The translations under genes and the position numbers were made by a program. Source: Porphyromonadaceae bacterium UBA7048 (GTDB lineage Bacteria; Bacteroidota; Bacteroidia; Bacteroidales; Muribaculaceae). From it: a DNA stretch of 38,212 nucleotides. The notes under the pieces were generated by a model. It searched no databases and was not told the DNA's origin. It was given only the letters and a program-made list of their open reading frames with translations. Each line of letters opens with the position of its first letter. Position 1 is the stretch's first letter. The stretch lies in NCBI GenBank assembly GCA_002493945.1, contig DLAL01000054.1, positions 1-38,212 on the forward strand, in the 5' to 3' direction. Of the stretch, positions 24,759 to 33,300 are shown piece by piece.

Positions 24759-26350
24759 CTGGCGTCTCCTTTCTCTATCCATTTGCCGTCGGCCTTAATC
24801 AGGTCGACGAGACGTCCGAGGGCTTCTTCCATAGGTATGTTCTTGTACACGCACTCGATGCCGCGGTATAGGCTGATATTGCCCGGCCCGGCTCCTACGT
24901 ATCCGTAGTCGGCGCCTGCCATTTCGCCCGGCCCGTTCACGATGCAGCCCATGACGGCTATCTTCAGATGTTTCAGATGGAGACATGCTTCCTTGACTTT
25001 CTCAAGAGCTTCGGGCAGGGCGTAGAGCGTGCGTCCGCAGCCGGGGCATGCCACGATTTCTGCCTGATAGCGTGCAAGACCGGCAGCCTGTATGATACGG
25101 CGGCACAGCCCGACGGACTCGTCGGCGCTCAGCAGAGGCGATACGATGCCGATGCCGTCGCGGTAGCCTTCAAGCAGAAGCGCGCCGAGGTCGACCGATG
25201 CCGCGACGATGAGTTCGTCCCGGTCGGTTATTTCAGGATAGGACATGACTGTCACCACAGGGCTGTCGCCGGCAGTGCGTACTGCTCTGCGGCATGCCGC
25301 TATGCGCCCGGGGTTGTCGGCGGTGACGTAGACCACGCCTTCAGCGTCCTTGCCGACGGTGTCGCCGAGGATAGCCGTGGCCGTGAGACCGCCGATGCCG
25401 TCAGTTTCACGGCTCGGACGGCGTCCTGCCGTGCGTGTGCGTACGGGCGAGTCCGACAGGGCGAGTTCCTCCATGCAGTGGCGTATGATCTGATGCGCCA
25501 CGGGCACTTCGTTCTCGGGTGTCTCGCTGAGCGATACGCGTATGGTGTCGCCGATGCCGTCGGCAAGCAGCGAGCCTATGCCTACGGCCGACTTGATGCG
25601 GCCTTCGAGGGCATTGCCGGCTTCGGTCACGCCCAGGTGCAGGGGATAGGCCATGCCCTCGGCCTCCATCTTCGCCACAAGCAGGCGCACGGTGTCGGTC
25701 ATCACAGGCACGTCCGATGCCTTGATTGACACAACCACATCGTCGAAGTGTTCGTCGCGGCAGATGCGCAGGAATTCGAGCGCTGATTCCACCATGCCCT
25801 CGGCGCCGTCGCCGAAGCGGCTCATGATGCGGTCGGAGAGGGAGCCGTGGTTCACGCCTATGCGTATGGCCGTATGATGTTCGCGGCAGAGGTCAAGGAA
25901 GGGGATGAATTTGGCGCGGATACCGGCCAGTTCGGCGGCATACTCCTCGTCGGTGAACTCCATTTTCAGGAATTTGCGGCCCGGGTCGAAGAAGTTACCC
26001 GGATTGACACGCACCTTCTCCACGTGTAGGGCCGCCTCGAAGGCTGCCGTGGGATTGAAGTGTATGTCGGCCACAAGCGGCACACCGCATCCCCGGCGTG
26101 TCAGTTCGGCCTTGATGTTGGCCAGATTCGCGGCATGGTTCACGCCCTGTGCGGTCAGGCGCACGAGTTGTGCGCCTGCTGCGGCAATCGACTCTGTCTG
26201 CCGCACTGACGCCTCGGTGTCGAGGGTCGGAGTCGTGGTCATGGACTGTACGACCACGGGAGCCGGAGCGCCTATGACGAGGCCGGCCACACGGGCCTGC
26301 GTGACGTGCCGACGCTTGGCCGCTGCCTTTTCGCGGATGTCGTCAGTCAT
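24755..26350 (-). CDS. ispG: 4-hydroxy-3-methylbut-2-enyl diphosphate synthase
   Basis: Non-mevalonate isoprenoid enzyme (also called GcpE) that reductively converts MEcPP to HMBPP with a [4Fe-4S] cluster. The cluster ligands are CPGC (Cys435, Cys438), MGCIVNGPGE (Cys469) and Glu476. The N-terminal TIM barrel begins with VVVQSMTTT, and PGNF and GVNHGS loops are present. At 531 residues it is the large form with an inserted domain between barrel and cluster domain (roughly 280-420), as in Bacteroidota and plants. Its start shares one base with the purE stop (TGATG), and its stop overlaps the M16 start. Confidence 0.96.
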   Translation of the reverse strand: MTDDIREKAAAKRRHVTQARVAGLVIGAPAPVVVQSMTTTPTLDTEASVRQTESIAAAGAQLVRLTAQGVNHAANLANIKAELTRRGCGVPLVADIHFNPTAAFEAALHVEKVRVNPGNFFDPGRKFLKMEFTDEEYAAELAGIRAKFIPFLDLCREHHTAIRIGVNHGSLSDRIMSRFGDGAEGMVESALEFLRICRDEHFDDVVVSIKASDVPVMTDTVRLLVAKMEAEGMAYPLHLGVTEAGNALEGRIKSAVGIGSLLADGIGDTIRVSLSETPENEVPVAHQIIRHCMEELALSDSPVRTRTAGRRPSRETDGIGGLTATAILGDTVGKDAEGVVYVTADNPGRIAACRRAVRTAGDSPVVTVMSYPEITDRDELIVAASVDLGALLLEGYRDGIGIVSPLLSADESVGLCRRIIQAAGLARYQAEIVACPGCGRTLYALPEALEKVKEACLHLKHLKIAVMGCIVNGPGEMAGADYGYVGAGPGNISLYRGIECVYKNIPMEEALGRLVDLIKADGKWIEKGDAR

Positions 26351-26856
26351 CAGTTCGTTTTGAATTTATAGTCGGAGATAGCTGCCAGTTCGGCATCGGC
26401 TTTTTCTACCTTGGCCGACAGTCCGGCGCAGTATGCGGCATAGCGCTTGGCCACCTCGGGGTCGGACAGCGCCACGATGCGCACGGCCAGTACGGCGGCG
26501 TTCAGTGCGGCATTGATGCCGACAGTGGCGGTGGGTATGCCCGGGGGCATCTGCACTATCGAGAGCAGGGCGTCCATGCCGTCGAGGGTCGATGCCACGG
26601 GCACGCCGATCACGGGCAGGGGAGTGAGAGCCGAGATGACGCCCGGCAGAGCTGCGGCCATGCCGGCGGCGGCGATTATGACTTTCACGCCGCGGTCTGC
26701 GGCTCCTGTGGCGAAGCGTTCGACTGCCGCGGGAGTGCGGTGCGCGCTCAGGGCGTGCATTTCAAAAGGCACTTCCATCTGTTCCAGAAAGTCGGCGGCT
26801 TTGCGCATCACCGGCAGGTCGGAAGTGCTTCCCATTATTATGCTTACTGTGCACAT
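26350..26856 (-). CDS. purE: N5-carboxyaminoimidazole ribonucleotide mutase
   Basis: De novo purine synthesis enzyme that moves the carboxylate of N5-CAIR to give CAIR. The 168-residue length fits a single PurE unit. The phosphate loop MGSTSD (8-13), the catalytic-His motif SAHRTP (37-42) and SIVQMPPGIP (99-108) are intact. The glycine-rich loop reads AGMAAALPG (64-72), where the Escherichia coli enzyme has AGGAAHLPG, so the second histidine is Ala; this may be a lineage variant. purK is not in this window. It lies 41 bp after the PAP2 gene and overlaps ispG by one base. Confidence 0.94.
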   Translation of the reverse strand: MCTVSIIMGSTSDLPVMRKAADFLEQMEVPFEMHALSAHRTPAAVERFATGAADRGVKVIIAAAGMAAALPGVISALTPLPVIGVPVASTLDGMDALLSIVQMPPGIPTATVGINAALNAAVLAVRIVALSDPEVAKRYAAYCAGLSAKVEKADAELAAISDYKFKTN

Positions 26857-26897
26857 AGTGATTGGTTTTCGTCGGAAGTATTATCGTGTGTGTATGA

Positions 26898-27542
26898 TTA
26901 TGCGTTGCAGAACAGACAGAGCATCGCGTACTCTATGCCGAAGGCCACCGCTGCGCCGGCGAATACCTGCATCACCGTGTGGTGCCTCAGATAGAGCCGG
27001 GCCCATGCCAGGGCGCCTGTCAGGAAGAAGGCTATGCTCACCCACAGCAGCGGATTGGCGTCGATGAGGCTGTTGTGACCGAGCCAGAATACGAAGGCCG
27101 AGAGTCCGGCGATGCCTCCGGTGTGGGCACTGATTTTCCACTTGAACGTGATGAACATGAACACCAGCGACACCACGGCCGCTCCGGCCACGAACACCGG
27201 AAGCCACAGAGGTGCGTTCATGCCCGCGAGGAAGAATACGGCGCCTATCATGCAGGTGATGTTCAGCGTGTAGGGGAGCACGCGTTCGCGCGGATTCGAG
27301 ATGCTCATGTCCGACACTTTTCCGCGCTTAATCAGTATCATTATGATTATCAGCGGAAGCAGCGCCGTTATAGCGCTGACACCCAGCGTGGCCCATACAC
27401 GGGCCGACACCGGAAGGTAGCGGAGGTGTGTGAGAGTCATTGCCGCTATCATGCCGTAGGTGGGCATCAGCAGCGGAGAGGCGACGTCGCTCAGTATGTG
27501 GGCGACCATGGCGGCCGGTTTGTTCTGTTGTGGTTCTGTCAT
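26898..27542 (-). CDS. PAP2-like integral membrane protein
   Basis: A 214-residue protein with about six hydrophobic membrane segments. The last third carries two motifs of the PAP2 phosphatase superfamily, SAHTGG (about 136-141) and ARLYLRHHTVMQVFAG (about 180-195), whose histidines would be catalytic. The classic first motif KX6RP is not clear; NPRERVLPYT (about 82-91) is the nearest, so activity on a lipid phosphate such as undecaprenyl diphosphate is possible but unproven. It sits between rpoN (39-bp gap) and purE (41-bp gap) on the same strand. Confidence 0.78.
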   Translation of the reverse strand: MTEPQQNKPAAMVAHILSDVASPLLMPTYGMIAAMTLTHLRYLPVSARVWATLGVSAITALLPLIIIMILIKRGKVSDMSISNPRERVLPYTLNITCMIGAVFFLAGMNAPLWLPVFVAGAAVVSLVFMFITFKWKISAHTGGIAGLSAFVFWLGHNSLIDANPLLWVSIAFFLTGALAWARLYLRHHTVMQVFAGAAVAFGIEYAMLCLFCNA

Positions 27543-27581
27543 TGATTCATAACGTATTTTGTATGAATAACAATCGAAAAG

Positions 27582-29054
27582 CTATAACTCCCTGCGCAGT
27601 CGCGCCACCGGGAAGCCGAGCTTCTCGCGGTATTTGGCCACGGTGCGTCGTGCCAGATTGTAACCCTTGCTCTCGAGAGCCTCGCAGAGAGCCTGGTCGC
27701 TCAGAGGGGAGTGCTTGTCCTCGTTCTCAATCATCCCGCGCATCACCGTCAGTATCTCATGCGACGATACGTCTGTATCGGCGTCGGGCCGCTCGTTGAA
27801 GAACATCTTCAGAGCATAGATGCCATGCGATGTGAGGATGTATTTTCCGGCTGTGGCGCGCGATATCACCGACAGGTCGAGACCGGTATCTGCGCCGATG
27901 TCGCGGAGTATCATCGGCCGGATGGTGGCGGTGTCGCCGGAGATGAAGAATGAGCGCTGACGCTCTACTATGGCCTTGGCGATGGCCATCAGCGTCTGCG
28001 CGCGCATCTTAAGCAGGCCGATGAACGCGGCCGCGTCGTCGTGCTTGCGGCGGATGAACGACAGTGCCTGCTGCTGGCGTCGCCGTGCTGCCGGATTCTG
28101 TGCGTCGGGCTGCATGGCGGCGACTCCGGCGGAGAAGGTCTCCTCGATTCCGAGCTCGGGTATGTCGCCAAGCAGCGTCACGGTGAAGGTGTCGTCCTCG
28201 GCGTCATAGTCCAGCGACAGGTCGGGCGTGATGTGCCGCATACGGTCCGACGACGTGTTCAGGTCAAGCGCCGATGCCGGACGGGGATTGAGCGTGCGGA
28301 TGAGGTCGAGCGCATCCTGAAGAGCTTCTTTCGATATCTCCAGTCGTGCCTGCAGGCGCGTAAAGTGCCGTTTGGAGAAGAGGTCGAAGTGCCGGTCGAT
28401 GATTTCGCGTGCCGTGCGCTGGCTTACCGACGGCTGACGGCGGTCCAGCTGCAGCAGGAGACAGTCGCGCAGGTCGGTGGCCCCTATCCCGGCAGGGTCG
28501 AGGGCCCGTATGGCCGCGAAGATGCGTTCCATGTCGGCAGAGGCCGGATAGAAGCCTTCGCTCACGGCAATGTCGTCGGCGATGGCTGCCAGCGGACGGC
28601 TCATGTAGCCGTTGTCATCGATATTGCCTATGATGTTGCGGGCTATCTGCCGGTCTGTGTCGCTCAGCTCGTTCTCGTGTGCGAGCCGCTGCATCAGCGC
28701 GTCGATGAGCGAATCACCGTCGTCAGGAGCTATTGTGGTCGGGTCGAACGCAGGGTCGGCCTCGCCTCGGCGCACACGGTGCGACATGCCAGATGGCATG
28801 TCGTCCTCGGAAGCGTAGTCGGCCGACTGCAGCTCGTCGGAAGTCTCGTCGAAGTCAGGGTGGCTGTCGGCTGCGGAGTCGCGTTCGTCGACGGGTTCGA
28901 GAGCCGGATTGTCGTCGAGCTGTCGCCGCACTTCGTCCTCAAGTTCGGGTACAGACATCTCGAGCAGGCGTCCCAGTGCCACGTTCTGTGGGTTGAGACG
29001 CTGCTGGAGGCGTTGCTGCTGTACCTGTTGCAGACTTGTCTTTTCCTGCGGCAT
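27582..29054 (-). CDS. rpoN: RNA polymerase sigma-54 factor
   Basis: Alternative sigma factor that recognises -24/-12 promoters and needs an AAA+ activator to open DNA. The 490-residue protein has the glutamine/leucine-rich activator-interacting region I (LQQVQQQRLQQRLNP, about 8-22), an acidic region II (about 55-110), a core-binding domain, and at the C-terminus the diagnostic RpoN box ARRTVAKYRE followed by LGFPVARLRREL. It starts 12 bp after trpS, so it has no visible promoter of its own and is probably expressed constitutively with the synthetase. No hpf, ptsN or sigma-54 activator gene lies beside it. Confidence 0.96.
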   Translation of the reverse strand: MPQEKTSLQQVQQQRLQQRLNPQNVALGRLLEMSVPELEDEVRRQLDDNPALEPVDERDSAADSHPDFDETSDELQSADYASEDDMPSGMSHRVRRGEADPAFDPTTIAPDDGDSLIDALMQRLAHENELSDTDRQIARNIIGNIDDNGYMSRPLAAIADDIAVSEGFYPASADMERIFAAIRALDPAGIGATDLRDCLLLQLDRRQPSVSQRTAREIIDRHFDLFSKRHFTRLQARLEISKEALQDALDLIRTLNPRPASALDLNTSSDRMRHITPDLSLDYDAEDDTFTVTLLGDIPELGIEETFSAGVAAMQPDAQNPAARRRQQQALSFIRRKHDDAAAFIGLLKMRAQTLMAIAKAIVERQRSFFISGDTATIRPMILRDIGADTGLDLSVISRATAGKYILTSHGIYALKMFFNERPDADTDVSSHEILTVMRGMIENEDKHSPLSDQALCEALESKGYNLARRTVAKYREKLGFPVARLRREL

Positions 29055-29066
29055 CGGTTGCGGCTA

Positions 29067-30140
29067 TCAGAAAGGACGGATGCCCATCACCTCGCGGACT
29101 TCGGCGAGGGTCTTCGATGCGCGTTCGCGTGCACGCTCGGCGCCGCGTCGGAGTACAGATGCTATGTACTGATCGTCGGCAAGGATGTCGTTCACACGCT
29201 CGCGGATGGGTGTGGTCACCTTGAGGATGTCTTCGGCAATCTGCTTCTTCAGGTCGCCGTAGCGTATCGAGCAGTCGGCGTAGGCATCGCGGAACTGAGC
29301 CACCACTTCGGGCGTCGATGTCAGCTCAAGGAGCGAGAAGAGGTTGGCTATAGGCTCTGACATAGGCGAATTGGGTTCCTTCGGACCTTCGTCGGTCACG
29401 GCGCGCATCACTTTCTTGCGGAGCACTTTGGGGTCGTCGATGAGGTAGATGCAGTTGCCTTCGCTCTTGCCCATCTTGCCCGAGCCGTCGAGACCGGGGA
29501 CCTTCACGGGAGCACCGCCGAAGTCGAAGTCCTTCGGTTCGGGAAGAAGGTCGACGCCGTAGAAGGAGTTGAAGCGGCGTGCGAAGCGGCGTGTCAGCTC
29601 GAGGTGCTGCAGCTGGTCCTTGCCCACGGGCACCAGTGTGGCTTTCTGGATGAGAATGTCCACGGCCATGAGGGTGGGGTAGGTGAGCAGACCGGCATTG
29701 ACGCGCTTGTTGGTGGCGGCGCCGATGATTTCTTTCTCGAAAGCCTCGTCGGAGTCGTCGGCAGGAGTGCCGATGCCGAGGGCTTTGCGGGCCTTGTCCT
29801 TGAAGGATGCCGTACGCATCAGTTCGCCGATGCCTACGTGCATGTTCAGCAGCAGATACATCTCCGACAGCTCGGGGATGTCGCTCTGCATGAAGATGGT
29901 CGATTTCTCCGGGTCGAGACCTGCGGCGAGATATTCTGCCAGGATATTCTTGGCGTTGGTGTGAAGCTGGGCCGGGTCCGGATTGGTAGTGAGGGCGTGG
30001 AGGTCGGCTACGAAGAAGTTACAGTCATAGTCGTCCTGAGCCGCCACGAATTTGCGGAGGGCGCCGAAATAATTTCCTAAATGAAGGTTGCCTGTGGGAC
30101 GGATGCCGCTCAGGACTATTTCTTTTTTCTGTTCGCTCAT
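29067..30140 (-). CDS. trpS: Tryptophanyl-tRNA synthetase
   Basis: Class I aminoacyl-tRNA synthetase charging tRNA(Trp). The start at 30140 (MSEQKKEIVLSGIRPTG) is chosen over an upstream ATG because homologues begin directly before the SGIRPTG strand and the promoter lies between the two. The HIGH-type motif is NLHLGN (18-23) and the KMSKS-type loop is KMGKS (222-226). At 357 residues it is of normal length. It is the first gene of the long trpS-rpoN-PAP2-purE-ispG-M16-lipoprotein unit, all with gaps under about 45 bp or overlaps. Confidence 0.96.
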   Translation of the reverse strand: MSEQKKEIVLSGIRPTGNLHLGNYFGALRKFVAAQDDYDCNFFVADLHALTTNPDPAQLHTNAKNILAEYLAAGLDPEKSTIFMQSDIPELSEMYLLLNMHVGIGELMRTASFKDKARKALGIGTPADDSDEAFEKEIIGAATNKRVNAGLLTYPTLMAVDILIQKATLVPVGKDQLQHLELTRRFARRFNSFYGVDLLPEPKDFDFGGAPVKVPGLDGSGKMGKSEGNCIYLIDDPKVLRKKVMRAVTDEGPKEPNSPMSEPIANLFSLLELTSTPEVVAQFRDAYADCSIRYGDLKKQIAEDILKVTTPIRERVNDILADDQYIASVLRRGAERARERASKTLAEVREVMGIRPF

Positions 30141-30188
30141 ATTTCTCTGTTGTAATACAAGTTGAAAACGTTGTACGCTATTAACCTG

Positions 30189-30218
30189 CAAAGTTAGCTA
30201 ATTTATGCGATACTGCAA
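30189..30218 (-). promoter_or_regulatory. Promoter of the trpS-rpoN operon
   Basis: TAACTTTG on the minus strand (30196 to 30189) matches TAnnTTTG; CTTG (30218 to 30215) lies 18 nt upstream with one mismatch. The leader is about 40 nt, too short for a tryptophan T-box, and none is seen. Confidence 0.6.
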
Positions 30219-30252
30219 GGATGGTCCGAAAATTAATTTGCCGGACGGACGT

Positions 30253-30288
30253 AAAAAGACCGCACCCGGAGATAACCCAGGGTGCGGT
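30253..30288 (-). terminator. Terminator of the GH78 gene
   Basis: A perfect 9-bp stem (ACCGCACCC at 30259-30267 with GGGTGCGGT at 30280-30288) and a 12-nt loop is followed on the minus strand by five T (30257 to 30253, with one C between). It lies 21 bp after the GH78 stop and separates it from the trpS promoter. Confidence 0.82.
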
Positions 30289-30309
30289 GAGAGGATATCG
30301 GAAGTCGGT

Positions 30310-33300
30310 TTAGAGTTTCACGAGTTTCGATGTCGCCTGCAGGCCGTCGGCTGTCGTGACTTTGAGGATGTAGACGCCGGCGGAAAAATCGGAGACGTCG
30401 ATACGGTTGTCACTCACGCTGAGGGTCCCGTAACTTTCGCCCGAGAGCGCCCATGCTTCGACACTGTCGACTTCGGCCTGGGTGATGATTTCGACGTAGT
30501 CGTGAGTGGGATTGGGCGAGAGGTCGAGGCGCCCGGCGGAAGTCACGATGTCTTCGACTCCTGACTTATCGTCCGGCGTGAAAACATACGAACCCGAGCC
30601 GACGGAGTAAACGGCCTGAGTGCCGGACTTCGATACGAGTGTCACTCCTTCGGCTTCTTCGGCAGGCACCGCGCCTTCGTATACGGCAGTACGGCCATTG
30701 GCGAGGGGATAGGTGACTGTGGCGGTAGTGTTGGCCGGAACTGTGATGCGGTATTCCACTGAACCGTCGGCACTGCGTACCCAGTCGCTCCTGACGGCGC
30801 CGTAAGGCGAGGCGAATGTGGTCTTGACATCGGTGATGCGCTGCTGTCCGTGGAGATCCGTGCGGTTGTCAACGACAGGGCGGAGGACGATGTGCTTGAA
30901 GCCGGGAGCCGCGGGGTCGGGCGCGATGCCGCCCATGTAGCAGTACATCCACTCGGCCACGGCGCCGTAGGCGTAGTGGTTGAAGGAGTTCATGGTGATA
31001 TCCTTGTGAAAGCCGTTCTCACGGGTGTAGCTGTCCCAGCGCTCCCAGATTGTGGTGGCTCCCTGATCGACGCTGTAAAGCCACGACGGACACTGGCGCT
31101 GGAGCAGGAGAGTGTATGCGAGGTCGTCGAGACCGAAGCGGCTGAGAGTCTGATTTATCATAGACGTTCCCACGAAGCCGGTGGAGAGCTTGTAGCCGTT
31201 GGTCTCAATCTTGCGTCGGAGGGCGGCCTTGGCATTTTCGACAGCGGTGTCGTCCGGGAGGAGGTCGAAGTAGAGAGCCAGAAGCTGGGCACACTGGGTG
31301 TCGAAGATGATTCGGCCGTCCTTGAGGTAGCGACCGGCAAATTCTTCCTTGATGTCGGCGAAGAGTTCGGCGTACTCCTCAGCCTTGGCGTCTTCGCCGA
31401 TGACGCGTGCCATCTCCGACATGATGCGTGCCATGTAGCCGTAATAAGCGACGCTGATGTAGCGGCGGTCGGTGAACTCGAAAGACACCCAGTCGCCGTA
31501 GGAATCGGCTCCTGAGCCGTTGTACTTGTAGCCTCCGCCTGCCTGATTGGCGAGGAAAGTCATGTAGCGCTCCATCGACTCGAAGTTCTCTTCAATGATG
31601 GACTTGTCGCCGTACATGGAGTAGACATTCCACGGTAGGATGATGCCGGCGTCGCCCCATGCCGCCTGTCCGAAGCCGACCCAGCAATAGGGTGCGACGT
31701 CGGGGTATGCGCCGTCTTCACGCTGTGAGTCGCGCATATCGCCCATCCACTTGTGATAGAAAGCGAGGACGTCGGCGTTGTAGATGGCGGCAAGCGAGAA
31801 TACCTGGGTATCGGCGGTCCAGCCGAGACGTTCGTCGCGCTGGGGGCAGTCGGTGGGAATGCTGAGGAAGTTGCTCCGCTGACCCCAGATGACATTGCTG
31901 TAAAGCTGGTTGACGGCGTCGTGGTTCACTTCGATATTCGAGCCTTCTTCAGTCTCGGAGCCTACGACCTGACCGACGAGCGAGTTGACGGTGATATCGT
32001 CTGACGCGGTCATCTCGCAGTACCGGAATCCATAGAAAGTGGTTGAGGGGTGATACTCCTCTCCGGCCTCGTCGCCGCTGAGCGTGTAGTTGAGGAGACA
32101 CTTGGCGTTGCGCAGATTGATAGTGTAGAGGCTTCCGCCGGGGCCGTCGTCTCCGCGGTTGGCGTCGCCCTTGTCGTTGAGCATCTCTCCGAAACGCATC
32201 CTGATGACTGTACCGCGCTGTCCTTTGACCGAGAAGCAGGGCCATCCGACGAAGTTCTGCCCCATGTCGAATACGGCGGTCTGACCTTTCTTGAGTACGA
32301 CAGGTCCGTTGGCCGATGTCGAGATTTCGTTGATCATGCCGTAGGTGGTGCCGGTGTCCTTTGTCCCTTCGTAGACCGTGATGGTCTCGGGTGCAAGCTC
32401 GAGATTCTTGCGGATGCGTACGGCCGGACCTTCGTAGGCCGAGATGATGCCTTTGAACTGGCTGTCGATACCGGCGCGCGACCAGCCGGAGTCGTTGTAG
32501 CCGGCCGTGGCCCAGCCGTCGGCATCGCGGGCATCGTAGTTCTCGCCGTGGTATATGTCGCCCCGCTTGACGGCACCGTCGATTGAGTATGACCAGCTGT
32601 CGTCGCTGACGACAGTGACGGTGCGTCCGTCCTTGAGCGTGACGACGAGTTTGCCCATGAACGCGAGGTCGGGGCTGCCGTACACGCCGTGTGCTATGTC
32701 GCCGCCCCACCATCCGTTGGAGAGCTGTACACCGATAGCGTTGGAGCCTTCACTGACGAGGGAGGTCACGTCGTGAGTCATGTAGAATACTTTCTTGCGG
32801 TATTCCGTCCAGCCGGGCATGAGCTCGTCATATACCATCTGACCGTCGGGCTGCAGGTGACCCACGCGTCGGCCGTTGATGAATACGTTGTAGTTGCCGA
32901 GAGCCGTGGTGTAGAGCTTGGCGCTTGCGACTTCGCCGTCAATGGCGAAGTCCTTGCGGAAGGCCGGAACGCCGCTGGCTCTGTTCTCGAGGACGCGTGT
33001 CTCGCCGTTCTTGGAGAACATATTGAGCTTCCGGTTGCCGTCGACACTGATGAGTGTGCCGTCGTCGAAGTGTGTGGTCTCTCCGTCGAAATTCTCATCA
33101 AGTGTGACCGTGTCGGTTCCGTCGGGATTGTAGACTGTCACCTTAAGGTTGTCCCAGTAGGCGCGTTCGTCAGTGTCGGAGCCGAGAAATGCGCGAAACC
33201 CGACATCGCCGAAAGCGAGCGTGCCTGTAGTATCCTTGAATACGTCGACCACGGTGCCGTCTATGGAAGTGCTGATCATAGTGCCCTGTACTTCGATGGC

